Shown here in pieces: positions 36,514-46,074 of a stretch of 64,000 bases of DNA; the stretch's first letter is position 1; the number at the start of each line of letters is the position of its first letter. The stretch is from Thiocystis violacea (GTDB lineage Bacteria > Pseudomonadota > Gammaproteobacteria > Chromatiales > Chromatiaceae): positions 1-64,000 of the forward strand of contig NZ_NRRG01000010.1 of assembly GCF_016583575.1 (NCBI RefSeq), given 5' to 3'. The notes beneath the pieces are model-generated. The model was given only the letters and a program-made list of their open reading frames with translations. It searched no databases and was not told where the DNA came from. The position numbers and the translations under genes are program-made.

Positions 36514-37362
36514 CTAAAAAACGCCCATCGCTCCGAGAAAGATCTGTCCCTCGCCCGAAACCTTGGGTCGAGCCTGCCCCTGCTTCTTCGAGAAATCGAG
36601 AAACACACGACCGTCGCCCCAGGCCCCAAACACCAGGTTAGGCCGGCCATCGCGACCCTCGGAGACACGCACGGTAAAACGGGCGTTCCCTTTGGCCCCG
36701 AACCCCGTGGGATCCAACGGATTGAAGAGCGGTTGCACGCCCCAGTCGAAGCCGGTTCCCGGCGGGGAAATCGTCTTGACCGGGTTCGGCACCTTGCTGG
36801 TCAGGAACACCCGTAGCTTCGAGTCGATCGGCAGGTCGTCGATCAAGGCGATGATGTTGCGATAGCTGCGCACACTGGGATCCAGAGGATCCTGGCGAGT
36901 GGGCACGCGGAGCTTGAAACCGAGCGCGTTGACCGGTGATGAAAAGGCTGGAAGCCCGGCGATCCCATTTGGGCTCAGGCGAAAGGATGAGCCGAAGGAG
37001 AAGGATCCAAGAGGCGGCAGCGGCGGACCGGACCATCGCAGCGGCGGGATGAGCCGAGGCGGCTGAAGGCCTCCCGGACCATCGCTTCCCAGCGATGGCC
37101 TGTCGAGTTCGAGCCGGGGGAGGAACAGAAGCGGGATCGTCACCTCGGTCACTTCATACAGAAGCGCCTGCGTCAGCGGTCCCACGAGACCGTCCGGTTT
37201 GAGTCCGTTCGCGGTCTGGAACTCCCGCGCCCGCGCCTCCGTCCTGGGACCGAAAATCCCGTCGACGACGAGCGGATCGCCCCGTCGGATGTGGTAGTTC
37301 AGGACATCCTGCAAGGCTCGAACGTCCGAACCAGTGGCTCCACGAGCCAGCATTCGCGCCAT
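36514..37362 (-). CDS. Peptidoglycan-binding-domain protein with unknown C-terminal domain
   Basis: A 282-residue protein. Residues 5-70 form a PG_binding_1 domain (LARGATGSDVRALQDVLNYH, VDGIFGPRTEARAREFQTANGLKPDGLVGPLT). There follows a Pro/Leu-rich linker (about 80-125) and a C-terminal region of no recognised family (130-282), which is beta-rich with Gly-Asp repeats (NARFTVRVSEGRDGRPNLVFGAWGDGRVFLDFSKK). There is no signal peptide, which is odd for a cell-wall-binding protein; export by a non-Sec route or by a secretion system, or a phage-like or contractile-system role, is possible. It is a single gene. Confidence 0.78.
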   Translation of the reverse strand: MARMLARGATGSDVRALQDVLNYHIRRGDPLVVDGIFGPRTEARAREFQTANGLKPDGLVGPLTQALLYEVTEVTIPLLFLPRLELDRPSLGSDGPGGLQPPRLIPPLRWSGPPLPPLGSFSFGSSFRLSPNGIAGLPAFSSPVNALGFKLRVPTRQDPLDPSVRSYRNIIALIDDLPIDSKLRVFLTSKVPNPVKTISPPGTGFDWGVQPLFNPLDPTGFGAKGNARFTVRVSEGRDGRPNLVFGAWGDGRVFLDFSKKQGQARPKVSGEGQIFLGAMGVF

Positions 37363-37530
37363 GGCGACCTCCTTAGGTGGACCTAGAGAAACCTATCGTA
37401 CGGATAGGACTCTAGGACAGGAGCGCCGGAATCGCCAATCGCGCGGACTTACCCAGGCGCCCCGCCGGCCGGATTTCATGCTCCGAACCGGCCTGGCGCG
37501 CGCGGGTTTCCGCTTAGGCGCGGAGCCCCA

Positions 37531-38595
37531 TCAGAGGTGATAGGCCCGACTCAGTTCATGCACGGCGGCGACCATGGCGCCGGCATGCTCCGGATTCACA
37601 TCCGGGGTGATACCGTGACCCAGGTTGAAGACGTGCCCATTCCCATGCCCATAGCTGGCCAGGACGCGCGCGACTTCCTCGCGGATGCGCTCGGGCGAGG
37701 CGTAGAGGGTGCAGGGATCCAGGTTGCCTTGCAGGGCGACCCGATCCTCGACCATGCGACGGGCATCCGACAGGTCGGTCGTCCAGTCCACGCCCAGGGC
37801 GTCGCAACCGGTCTTGGCCATGTCGCCCAGCCACTGGCCGCCGTTCTTGGTGAAGAGGATCACCGGCACCTTCCGTCCCTCGGACTCACGGGTCAGCCCC
37901 TCGATCACACGCTGCATGTAGGCCAGGGAGAATTCACGGTAATTGGCCGGTGCCAGTGACCCGCCCCAGGTGTCGAAGATCATCGTCGCCTGCGCGCCGC
38001 GGGCGATCTGGGCATTGAGATAGGAAGCCACCGAATCGGCGGTCTTGGCCAGCAGGCTATGCAGCAGGTCGGGACGGTCGAACATCATCCCCTTGATGTG
38101 AGAGAAATTCTTGCTCCCGCTACCCTCGACCATGTAGGTGGCCAGGGTCCAGGGGCTGCCGGAGAAACCGATCAGCGGCACCCGGCCCTTGAGCTCGCGC
38201 CGAATGGTGGAAACGGCGTCCATCACGTACTTGAGCTCGCCTTCCGGATCCGGGACCGCGATCCGCTCCACGTCGGCCGCCGTGCGCACCGGACGTTCGA
38301 AGTGCGGCCCTTCCCCGTCGGCGAAATAAAGCCCGAGCCCCATGGCGTCGGGTACCGTGAGGATGTCCGAGAAGAGGATCGCGGCATCAAGCGGAAAGCG
38401 CTCGAGTGGTTGCAGGGTGACCTCGCAGGCCAGTTCCGGGTTCTTGCACAGAGCCATGAAGCTGCCGGCCTTCTCGCGCGTGGCGCGGTATTCCGGCAGA
38501 TAGCGCCCGGCCTGACGCATCATCCAAACCGGAGTGTAATCAACAGGTTCGCGCATCAGCGCACGGAGAAAGGTGTCGTTGGTCAACTGGCTCAT
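37531..38595 (-). CDS. hemE: Uroporphyrinogen decarboxylase
   Basis: A 354-residue cytosolic TIM-barrel enzyme converting uroporphyrinogen III to coproporphyrinogen III, needed for heme and (in phototrophs) bacteriochlorophyll. It opens [40 protein letters not shown], with the invariant [11 protein letters not shown], and continues with [31 protein letters not shown] and [15 protein letters not shown]. The start at 38595 matches E. coli in length; a frame 53 codons longer runs into the AT-rich region and is rejected. It faces left, away from the putative origin. Confidence 0.97.
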   Translation of the reverse strand: MSQLTNDTFLRALMREPVDYTPVWMMRQAGRYLPEYRATREKAGSFMALCKNPELACEVTLQPLERFPLDAAILFSDILTVPDAMGLGLYFADGEGPHFERPVRTAADVERIAVPDPEGELKYVMDAVSTIRRELKGRVPLIGFSGSPWTLATYMVEGSGSKNFSHIKGMMFDRPDLLHSLLAKTADSVASYLNAQIARGAQATMIFDTWGGSLAPANYREFSLAYMQRVIEGLTRESEGRKVPVILFTKNGGQWLGDMAKTGCDALGVDWTTDLSDARRMVEDRVALQGNLDPCTLYASPERIREEVARVLASYGHGNGHVFNLGHGITPDVNPEHAGAMVAAVHELSRAYHL

Positions 38596-38851
38596 GAAGC
38601 GGTGCCCGATCTGAATGTGGTGAAAAACCCGAATGTTCGAGCCCCGCATTCTACTACGCCGACGACGATCGGGGCGCCTGCTCGGACGAAGGGGTCGGAG
38701 CGAAATCCAGGCGATCCATCGGCGCTGGCCGACGCCCGATGGCCGGACAAGCAAAATCAGACACTTACAAAACTAACAAGCTGTTGATAAGTAGACGTCC
38801 CTGGATGTGGAAAAAATGTGCGTGGAAAGCGAGGCGCTTTTTGAGCACGGC

Positions 38852-38860
38852 TTATCCACA
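38852..38860 (+). promoter_or_regulatory. DnaA box (perfect consensus)
   Basis: TTATCCACA, identical to the E. coli R1/R4 box, lies in the candidate origin region. Confidence 0.75.
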
Positions 38861-38924
38861 GTTTCGAGTGCCGAATTTCTGACTCCAACAAATTGTATGT
38901 ACAAGCGATTCGGCAAAAATCGGC

Positions 38925-38933
38925 TTATCCACA
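38925..38933 (+). promoter_or_regulatory. DnaA box (perfect consensus), beside the AT-rich stretch
   Basis: TTATCCACA directly abuts the AT-rich stretch (38936-38978), 73 bp after the first perfect box and in the same orientation. Confidence 0.75.
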
Positions 38934-38935
38934 GG

Positions 38936-38978
38936 GCTTATTACTATTATTTTTAAATCTTATTAATAAATATAAAAG
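38936..38978. other. AT-rich stretch, candidate DNA unwinding element
   Basis: About 43 bases consist almost only of A and T, interrupted by single C or G residues, within a genome region of about 64% GC. Position next to the DnaA boxes fits a DUE. Confidence 0.55.
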
Positions 38979-39291
38979 TCGCCTTCTTGGCCGATTTCTC
39001 GGACACCTCGGCCGTCAGGCGGTCGCCTTCACGCTATCGCTCGCGAAGGCTTAAAAATCTCACAAAAACAAATTATTAGCGGCTAGTTGCTGACATCGGA
39101 CCAAAGTCGATGATGATCCGCGCGCGCCGCTCCTAGCGACAAGCCGGATCCTCACGGAAGCAAACCTTTGTTTTAATGGATTTTAATCCATCAAGCCGGA
39201 CATCCTCGGGAGACAAGGCTTATCCGTCCACGGATGGGATCGGCAGGGAATGGGGTTAGGGCCACTGGGCGGAGGTTGCTAGAATCCTCCG

Positions 39292-41466
39292 ATGGACGTA
39301 TCCCACCTTCTCGATTCACTGAATGAGCCGCAACGCCAGGCCGTTTCGGCCGCGCCCGGTTCCCTGCTGATCCTGGCCGGCGCCGGATCCGGCAAGACGC
39401 GCGTGCTGGTTCATCGCATCGCCTGGCTGCTGCAAGTCGAACAGGTGCCGCCCTGGAGCCTTCTGGCGGTGACCTTCACCAACAAGGCGGCGCGCGAAAT
39501 GCGCGGGCGCATCGAGGAACTCCTCGGCACTCCCGTCGGCGGCATGTGGGTAGGCACCTTTCACGGACTCGCCCATCGCTTCCTGCGCGCCCACTGGCAG
39601 GACGCCGGCTTGCCCCAGCACTTCCAGATCCTGGATTCGGACGATCAGTCCCGGCTGATCAAGCGCATTCTGAAGGCGATGCAACTGGACGAATCCCGCT
39701 GGCCGCCGCGTCAGGTCCAGAGCTTCATCAACAAGCAGAAGGACGAGGGATTGCGGCCGGAGCACCTGGACAGCGCCGGTGATTTCTTCATGGAGAAGAT
39801 GGTCGCCGTCTATCGCGAGTACGAGGCAACGCGGATCCGCTCCGGTCTGCTGGATTTCGCGGACCTGCTGCTGCGCGCCCTGGAGGTGCTCCGCGAGCGC
39901 CCGGACATCCTGCATCACTACCAGCAACGCTTCCGTCACATCCTGGTCGACGAGTTCCAGGACACCAACGCCATCCAGTACGCCTGGCTGCGCCTGCTGG
40001 CCGGCAACAACGACAACCTCTTCGCGGTCGGCGACGACGATCAGTCCATCTACGGCTGGCGCGGGGCGCGGGTCGAGAACATCCAGTCCTTCCAGCAGGA
40101 CTATCCCAATACGCGCATCGTTCGGCTGGAGCAGAACTATCGTTCGACCGGAAACATCCTCGCCGCCGCCAATGCGCTGATCGCCAACAATCCGACCCGT
40201 CTCGGCAAGAACCTCTGGACCGAGGACGCCGAGGGCGAACCGATCCGACGCTACAGCGCCTTCAACGAGGTCGACGAGGCACGCTTCGTCGTCGAACGCA
40301 TCCGCCGTTTCACCCAGGCCGAAGGCTATCGGCGCGACGAGTGCGCCATCCTTTACCGCACCTCGGCCCAGTCGCGGCTGTTCGAGGAGTCCCTGTTCCA
40401 GGCCAAGATCCCCTATCGGGTCTATGGCGGACTGCGTTTCTTCGAGCGTGCCGAGGTGCGCGATGCCCTCGCCTATCTGCGCCTCCTGGCCAATTCCGAC
40501 GACGATGCCGCCTTCGAGCGGGTGGTGAATACGCCAACGCGCGGCATCGGCGAGCGGACGCTGGAGCTGATGCGCCAGCAGGCCCGGGAGTCGCGCGTCT
40601 CGCTCTGGCGGGCGGCCGAGGATCTGGGCACGGCAGGAGGTCTCGGGCCGCGGGCGAACGCCGCGGTGCGCGGTTTTCTCGACCTGATCGAAGGCCAGCG
40701 GCTGTCGACCGCCGGATTCGAGCTGGCCGATACCAGCAACCGCCTGATCGAGGCGGCCGGTCTGATTGAGCACTACAAAAAAAGCAAGGACGGCAAGGGC
40801 CAGGACCGGATCGAGAACTTGGAGCAGTTGGTGGCGACGGTCGCGCGTTTTCAGCAGGAACTGGAGGACGAGGAAGGCGATGCGCTGAGCGCCTTCCTCG
40901 CCCATGCCGCGCTGGAGGCGGGCGAGACCCAGGCCGATCAGTTCGAGGACAGCGTCCAGCTCATGACCCTGCACAGCGCCAAGGGTCTGGAATTCCCCAT
41001 CGTCTTCCTGGTCGGTCTGGAGGAAGGGCTCTTTCCGCACAGTCTGTCCGCCGAGGACGCGGAGCGGCTGGAGGAGGAACGCCGACTCTGCTACGTCGGC
41101 ATGACGCGCGCCATGCAACAGCTCTATGTCACGCACGCCGAGAGCCGGCGGCTCTACGGACGCGAGGAGTATCCGGCCCCCTCGCGCTTCATCCGGGAGA
41201 TCCCGCCCAATCTGATCGAGGAGGTCCGTGGCGGCGGGGTCGCCCGGCCGGCGCGCCATCCGCCCCCTGTCCACTCGGGCTTTTCAGCCGCCAAGGCGCC
41301 CGAGGGCTTTCGACTCGGCCAGCGGGTGCGTCATCCCAAATTCGGCGAGGGCCTGGTACTCAACAGCGAGGGTAGCGGCCCCCAGGCCCGCATCCAGGTC
41401 AATTTCCAGGATGTCGGCACCAAGTGGCTGGTCTTGGCCTATGCTCGCCTTGAGCCGACGGGTTGA
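39292..41466 (+). CDS. uvrD: DNA helicase II
   Basis: A 724-residue superfamily 1A helicase acting in nucleotide-excision and mismatch repair. The N-terminus (MDVSHLLDSLNEPQRQAV) is nearly that of E. coli UvrD. Walker A is AGAGSGKT (29-36), Walker B VDEFQDTN (about 220), motif III VGDDDQSIYGWRGA, and motifs IV-VI (LEQNYRST, TLHSAKGLEFP, LCYVGMTRA) follow. The C-terminal ~45 residues have a Tudor-like segment (FRLGQRVRHPKFGEGLVLNSEG) that binds RNA polymerase in UvrD/PcrA. It stands first to the right of the candidate origin. Confidence 0.96.
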   Translation: MDVSHLLDSLNEPQRQAVSAAPGSLLILAGAGSGKTRVLVHRIAWLLQVEQVPPWSLLAVTFTNKAAREMRGRIEELLGTPVGGMWVGTFHGLAHRFLRAHWQDAGLPQHFQILDSDDQSRLIKRILKAMQLDESRWPPRQVQSFINKQKDEGLRPEHLDSAGDFFMEKMVAVYREYEATRIRSGLLDFADLLLRALEVLRERPDILHHYQQRFRHILVDEFQDTNAIQYAWLRLLAGNNDNLFAVGDDDQSIYGWRGARVENIQSFQQDYPNTRIVRLEQNYRSTGNILAAANALIANNPTRLGKNLWTEDAEGEPIRRYSAFNEVDEARFVVERIRRFTQAEGYRRDECAILYRTSAQSRLFEESLFQAKIPYRVYGGLRFFERAEVRDALAYLRLLANSDDDAAFERVVNTPTRGIGERTLELMRQQARESRVSLWRAAEDLGTAGGLGPRANAAVRGFLDLIEGQRLSTAGFELADTSNRLIEAAGLIEHYKKSKDGKGQDRIENLEQLVATVARFQQELEDEEGDALSAFLAHAALEAGETQADQFEDSVQLMTLHSAKGLEFPIVFLVGLEEGLFPHSLSAEDAERLEEERRLCYVGMTRAMQQLYVTHAESRRLYGREEYPAPSRFIREIPPNLIEEVRGGGVARPARHPPPVHSGFSAAKAPEGFRLGQRVRHPKFGEGLVLNSEGSGPQARIQVNFQDVGTKWLVLAYARLEPTG

Positions 41467-41556
41467 TCGGCCCGAGACCGCCAAACCTGATTGGGGCAGG
41501 CGGCCATTCCGACCTACAATAGGTCGGTTCATTAACTCTGCGTCCGCGACCTACCC

Positions 41557-42762
41557 ATGTCCGATTCCGATAGTTTCGAAGACCTTCTCAAACAGTTCGA
41601 TCAGGCCCACCCCCAGACCCGGAAAGGCGAACCCGCTGCGGGCTACAAGGTTACGGGCACCCTGATCGCGATCGGCGAGGAATTCGCCTTCGTCGATCTG
41701 GGCGCGAAGGCGGAGGGCCGACTGGATCTGGCGGCGCTCAGGGACGCCGAGGGTCAGTTCAAATACGCCGTCGGCGACTCGATCGAGACCCATGTGACCG
41801 GCAAGGACGAGGAGAGCGGCATGCTGCTGCTCGGCAGTCAGCATGGGCATAAATACCATGGCGTCGACGAGGCCGAGCGCGCCTATCGGCAGGGGCTGCC
41901 GGTTCAGGGTCAGGTCACCTCGGCCGTCAAGGGCGGGGTGGAGGTTCAGATCGCCGGACTGCGCGCCTTTTGCCCGGCCTCCCAGATCGATATCCGCTTC
42001 ATCGAGGATCTGGCCGAGTTCGTCGGTCAGCGGCTGGATTTTCGCATCACCAAGTTCGAGGGTGGACGCCGGCCCAATCTGGTGGTCTCGCGCCGCGCCC
42101 TGCTGGAAGAGGAACAGCGAATCAAGGCCGAGGAGACTCGCGCCCAGCTCAAGGAGGGCGTCGTCCTCAGCGGCACGGTCTCCTCGCTCAAGGATTACGG
42201 CGCCTTCGTGGATCTCGGCGGTCTGGAGGGCATGATCCATATCAGTCAGCTCGCCTTCGGACATATCAAGCATCCCAGCGAAGTGTTGCAGGTCGGCCAG
42301 CAGGTCGAGGTTAGCGTGCTGCGGATCGAGCCCGCCACCGATCCGAAAAAGCGCGAGAAGATCGCGCTCTCGATCCGCGCCCTGAGCCGCGATCCCTGGC
42401 TGGACGCGATCGAACAGTTTCCGCCCGGCACGCGCGTCACCGGCCGGGTCGCGCGACTCCAGCCCTTCGGCGCCTTCATCGAACTTGCTCCCGGCGTGGA
42501 CGGACTGGCGCATATCAGCGAGCTGGGAGCGGATCGACGCATCAATCATCCGAGCGATATCCTCAATCTGGGCGACAGCGTCGAGGCGACCGTCCTGGGC
42601 GTCGATCATGAACGCCACCGGATCAGCCTCTCGCTCGACCAGAACCGCCAGGTGGATGCCGCCACCCCAAGCGCCGCCAGCGCCGCGCCCCAGCCGGCCG
42701 CCGAGCCGACCATGGGCAGCTTCGGCGCGCTGTTGCAGGAGAGCCTGCGGAAGGGACGTTGA
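41557..42762 (+). CDS. Protein with four S1 RNA-binding domains
   Basis: A 401-residue protein made of four S1 (OB-fold) repeats, at about 30-100, 110-180, 195-270 and 285-355 (e.g. GTVSSLKDYGAFVDLGGLEGMIHISQL, GRVARLQPFGAFIELAPGVDGLAHISEL). It resembles ribosomal protein S1 but is shorter (E. coli S1 has 557 residues and six domains). Members are often annotated 30S ribosomal protein S1-like. It is likely to bind RNA or ribosomes. The last 40 residues are Ala/Pro-rich. It lies between uvrD and hemW in the same direction. Confidence 0.88.
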   Translation: MSDSDSFEDLLKQFDQAHPQTRKGEPAAGYKVTGTLIAIGEEFAFVDLGAKAEGRLDLAALRDAEGQFKYAVGDSIETHVTGKDEESGMLLLGSQHGHKYHGVDEAERAYRQGLPVQGQVTSAVKGGVEVQIAGLRAFCPASQIDIRFIEDLAEFVGQRLDFRITKFEGGRRPNLVVSRRALLEEEQRIKAEETRAQLKEGVVLSGTVSSLKDYGAFVDLGGLEGMIHISQLAFGHIKHPSEVLQVGQQVEVSVLRIEPATDPKKREKIALSIRALSRDPWLDAIEQFPPGTRVTGRVARLQPFGAFIELAPGVDGLAHISELGADRRINHPSDILNLGDSVEATVLGVDHERHRISLSLDQNRQVDAATPSAASAAPQPAAEPTMGSFGALLQESLRKGR

Positions 42763-42787
42763 ACGAGACTTCCTTGATCAACGACGG

Positions 42788-44023
42788 ATGAGGCATGCCA
42801 GCGAATCGCCTGGAGCGTCGAGCATAAGCAGGGAACCGGCACCCCTGCCGCCGCTGACGCTCTACATCCATACCCCCTGGTGCGCGCGCAAGTGTCCCTA
42901 CTGCGACTTCAATTCGCACGCTGGGGCCGGCGCGCCGCCGTTCGAGCCTTATGTCACCCAGCTTCTGGCGGATCTGGAGATGGAACTCCGCTCGCCGGCC
43001 GCCAGACGTCCGCTGCGATCCATCTTCATCGGCGGCGGAACCCCGAGCCTCTTTCCGGGCGCGGCCATCCGCCGTCTGCTCGATGGGGTAAGAGCCAGGG
43101 TCGAGCTGCATCCGCAGGCCGAGATCACCCTGGAGGCCAATCCAGGGACGGTGGACAGCCGTCACTTCGCCGCTTATCGGGAGGCCGGAGTGAACCGGCT
43201 GTCCATCGGCGTGCAAAGCCTATCGGCGGACAGCCTGGAGTGGCTGGGTCGTATTCATGGCCCGGACGAGGCGCGGGCCGCGCTTCGGATCGCCCGCGAG
43301 CTGGGTTTTGACAACATCAATCTGGACCTGATGTTCGCCCTTCCCGGACAAACCCTGGAGGCGGCCAGGGCGGATCTCGAGGCGCTGATCGCGCTGGCGC
43401 CGGAGCACATCTCTTACTACCAATTGACGCTGGAGCCCAATACCCTCTTCCATGCCCAACCGCCCGAGCGCCCGGACGTGGATCTGACCGCCGACATGGG
43501 GTTCGCGGGCGCGGAGCGTCTGGAAGCGGCCGGCTATGGTCGCTATGAGGTCTCGGCCTACGCGCAAGCGGACAGACAGTGCCGTCATAATCTCAACTAC
43601 TGGCGCTTTGGCGACTATCTGGGCCTCGGGGCCGGGGCGCACGGCAAGCTGACCCAGAGGGGTACCGAGGGGGCGCCATGGCGGATCTGGCGCTCCGAGA
43701 AGCCGTCGGATCCCAAGGTTTATCTGGGCGCGGATCCCAAGGCCCCGATCGGCTCGCGACAGGCGTTGAGCGCCTCGGATACCATCCTTGAGCTGGCCTT
43801 GAACGCGCTGCGTCTCACCGATGGCTTCGAGCCGGCGCTCTTCACCGCGACAACGGGGCTCCCCTGGTCCAGAATCGCGCCTTACCTGGAAGCCGCGGTC
43901 GAGGATGGTTTATTGATACTCACCGAGGACGTCGTAAAACCCACTCCGCTGGGACAGGATTTCCTCGATGATCTGATCGCACGCTTCCTTCCGCTCGCGC
44001 GCGAAAGCCCTGACAGGCCATGA
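42788..44023 (+). CDS. hemW: Radical SAM heme chaperone HemW
   Basis: A 411-residue radical SAM protein. The 4Fe-4S-binding cysteines are Cys32, Cys36 and Cys39 (CARKCPYC, the C-x3-C-x2-C pattern). Other matches are [41 protein letters not shown], and the C-terminal [20 protein letters not shown]. Older annotation calls it oxygen-independent coproporphyrinogen oxidase-like, but HemW lacks oxidase activity and delivers heme to respiratory enzymes. ATG at 42788 is the only in-frame start before the motif; its ribosome-binding site is weak. Confidence 0.92.
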   Translation: MRHASESPGASSISREPAPLPPLTLYIHTPWCARKCPYCDFNSHAGAGAPPFEPYVTQLLADLEMELRSPAARRPLRSIFIGGGTPSLFPGAAIRRLLDGVRARVELHPQAEITLEANPGTVDSRHFAAYREAGVNRLSIGVQSLSADSLEWLGRIHGPDEARAALRIARELGFDNINLDLMFALPGQTLEAARADLEALIALAPEHISYYQLTLEPNTLFHAQPPERPDVDLTADMGFAGAERLEAAGYGRYEVSAYAQADRQCRHNLNYWRFGDYLGLGAGAHGKLTQRGTEGAPWRIWRSEKPSDPKVYLGADPKAPIGSRQALSASDTILELALNALRLTDGFEPALFTATTGLPWSRIAPYLEAAVEDGLLILTEDVVKPTPLGQDFLDDLIARFLPLARESPDRP

Positions 44024-44129
44024 CGCATGGTCGGTACAGAAGTCAATCCGCGTTGCAACCTGGCGACCAAGCTGGTATCCTCGCGCGTTTTCCAAGATTT
44101 TCAACGCCCGAGTGGGCCAAAGGGTCATC

Positions 44130-44330
44130 ATGAAAGAAGGCATCCACCCCAATTACAATGAAGTGAAGGTGGTCTGTAGCTGCGGCAACGAGTTCACGAC
44201 CCGCTCCACGAAGGGAAGCGATATGCATGTGGAAGTCTGCGCCGCCTGCCATCCTTTCTACACGGGCAAGCAGAAGGTTCTCGACACGGGCGGCCGCGTG
44301 GACAAATTCCGTCGCAGGTATGCACGCTGA
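44130..44330 (+). CDS. rpmE: 50S ribosomal protein L31
   Basis: A 66-residue L31 of the zinc-binding type. The four ligands appear as CSC at the start (VVCSCGNEF) and CAAC near the middle ([13 protein letters not shown]). The start MKEGIHPNY matches the family; an upstream in-frame start six codons earlier lacks support. AAAGGG lies before the ATG. Confidence 0.95.
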   Translation: MKEGIHPNYNEVKVVCSCGNEFTTRSTKGSDMHVEVCAACHPFYTGKQKVLDTGGRVDKFRRRYAR

Positions 44331-44704
44331 CGCCGGGGCGAGCCGCGGAATCGAGTTCGATCCGGACGCACGGGCCCATAGTCTCCGGCGATCCTTGAAA
44401 CGGCTCCGGATGAACCATCCCGAGCCGCTGACCTGGTCGCCCTAAGCCCCGGCCAGGTTCACCCATCGAGCCAGTCTATATCCTGGACCGATTTCGTTCC
44501 GCGCTTGCCTCGCGAAGGCATCGCGATCATTTGACTCGTCAGCTTACGCTGAGTCGATGGTGGCGGCTGACCCTCGCCAGTACGCCATCCCCCGCGCCGC
44601 CGCCTCGATGTTGCTCCGGAAGGTCGTCACGGTCGGGCGCGCCACGCCGAAACGGCGGCCGATTGGTCGGCCCCGGTCGGCCCCATCCTGACGCGGAGAC
44701 CACA
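44331..44704. other. Intergenic region before the malic enzyme gene
   Basis: This 374-bp gap follows rpmE. Short hairpins are present (e.g. TGCCT-CGCGA-AGGCA at 44506-44520), but no T-tract terminator and no gene were recognised. It must contain the malic enzyme promoter, which I cannot place. Confidence 0.4.
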
Positions 44705-45976
44705 GTGACCGATCCCGAGAGCCTTGCCCACCCGGATGCCGACCTGAACCGCCAGGCGCTGGATTATCACGCGCATCCGCAGCCTGGAAAGATCGGCATC
44801 CAGCTCACCAAGCCGGCGGAAACCCAGCATGACCTTTCGCTGGCCTATACCCCCGGCGTCGCCGAGCCGGTCCGCCGGATCCACGCCGATCCCCAACTGG
44901 CCTACGAGTACACCAACAAGGGCAACCTGGTGGCGGTCATCACGGACGGCACCGCCGTGCTCGGACTGGGCAATGTCGGCGGGCTCGCCGGAAAGCCGGT
45001 CATGGAAGGCAAGGCGGTCCTCTTCAAGCGCTTCGCCGATATCGACTGCTTCGACATCGAGGTTCAGGCCAAGACTCCGCAGGAGTTCATCGAGACCGTC
45101 GCGCGGATCGCGCCGACCTTCGGCGGCATCAACCTGGAAGACATCGCGGCGCCTCACTGCTTCGAGATCGAACAGGCGCTGATCGAGCAGCTCGACATCC
45201 CGGTCTTTCATGACGATCAGCACGGCACCGCGATCATCATCGCGGCAGGTCTTCTCAATGCCCTTGAGCTGCAAGGCAAGACGCTGGCCGAATCGCGCAT
45301 CGTGGTCCTCGGCGCCGGGGCCGCCGGCATCGCCGGGATCCGCCTGCTGATGACCTTGGGGGCGCATCGCGACAATATCCTCTGCGTCGATCGTCAGGGC
45401 ATCATCCATCTCGGCCGGAAAGACCTGAATCCCTACAAGTTCGGCGTCGCCGCCGACACGCCAAGACGCACCCTCGCGCAAGCCATGGAAGGGGCCGATG
45501 TCTTCATTGGGGTGTCGGGTCCGGATCTGGTCGCACCGGGCATGCTGGCCGCCATGGCGCCTCGCCCGGTTGTGTTCGCCCTCTCCAATCCGGTTCCCGA
45601 GATCCGTCCGTCGCTGGCGATGGAGATCCGTGATGACTTGATCATGGCGACCGGACGCTCGGATTATCCTAATCAGGTCAACAATGTGCTTGGTTTCCCT
45701 TTCATCTTTCGGGGCGCCCTGGACGTCCGGGCCTCGCGCATCAACGAAGAGATGCAAGTCGCCGCCGTCGAGGCCTTGCGTACCCTCGCGCACGAGCCCA
45801 TCCCATCGGAAGTACTGGAGATTTACGGACTGAAGGACTTGCGGTTCGGTCCTGATTACATCATTCCGAAGCCATTCGATCCTCGGCTTCGCGAGCGCGT
45901 TCCGAGCGCCGTCGCTCGGGCCGCCATAGCGAGCGGGGTTGCCAGGATTTCGGAGTCCACTGGGCGGGCCATATGA
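44705..45976 (+). CDS. NAD(P)-dependent malic enzyme
   Basis: A 423-residue enzyme that decarboxylates malate to pyruvate. Motifs include [12 protein letters not shown] (about 49-60), [24 protein letters not shown], the NAD(P)-binding [13 protein letters not shown], and HDDQHGTA. It lacks the phosphotransacetylase-like domain of MaeB, so it is the short form; NAD versus NADP use cannot be decided. The GTG start has GGAG at proper spacing, and no ATG is available upstream. It lies just before mdh and gltA, so these three form a central-carbon cluster. Confidence 0.93.
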   Translation: MTDPESLAHPDADLNRQALDYHAHPQPGKIGIQLTKPAETQHDLSLAYTPGVAEPVRRIHADPQLAYEYTNKGNLVAVITDGTAVLGLGNVGGLAGKPVMEGKAVLFKRFADIDCFDIEVQAKTPQEFIETVARIAPTFGGINLEDIAAPHCFEIEQALIEQLDIPVFHDDQHGTAIIIAAGLLNALELQGKTLAESRIVVLGAGAAGIAGIRLLMTLGAHRDNILCVDRQGIIHLGRKDLNPYKFGVAADTPRRTLAQAMEGADVFIGVSGPDLVAPGMLAAMAPRPVVFALSNPVPEIRPSLAMEIRDDLIMATGRSDYPNQVNNVLGFPFIFRGALDVRASRINEEMQVAAVEALRTLAHEPIPSEVLEIYGLKDLRFGPDYIIPKPFDPRLRERVPSAVARAAIASGVARISESTGRAI

Positions 45977-46074
45977 TCGACCGGAGGCTCGGATAGACGA
46001 CTGTCCTCGCAATCACTTCTCGATGCCGTGGGTTTCCGACGGAACCAACCATCCTTGACCGGAGGAGTGGAGAC

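Larger units (their letters stand above)
38596..39291. other. Candidate replication origin (oriC-like region) between hemE and uvrD
   Basis: This 696-bp gap separates divergent hemE and uvrD. It contains two perfect DnaA boxes TTATCCACA (38852-38860, 38925-38933), a reverse-strand TTTTCCACA (38806-38814), a reverse TTATCAACA (38782-38790) and a weaker TTATCCGTC (39219-39227). Right after the second perfect box comes a roughly 43-base, nearly pure A/T stretch (38936-38978), as expected for a DNA unwinding element. Another AT-rich run is at 39051-39080, and a 16-bp palindrome (ATGGATT-TT-AATCCAT) at 39175. No gene was seen. An origin is likely but unproven; a DnaA-titration site is the alternative. 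Confidence 0.55.
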
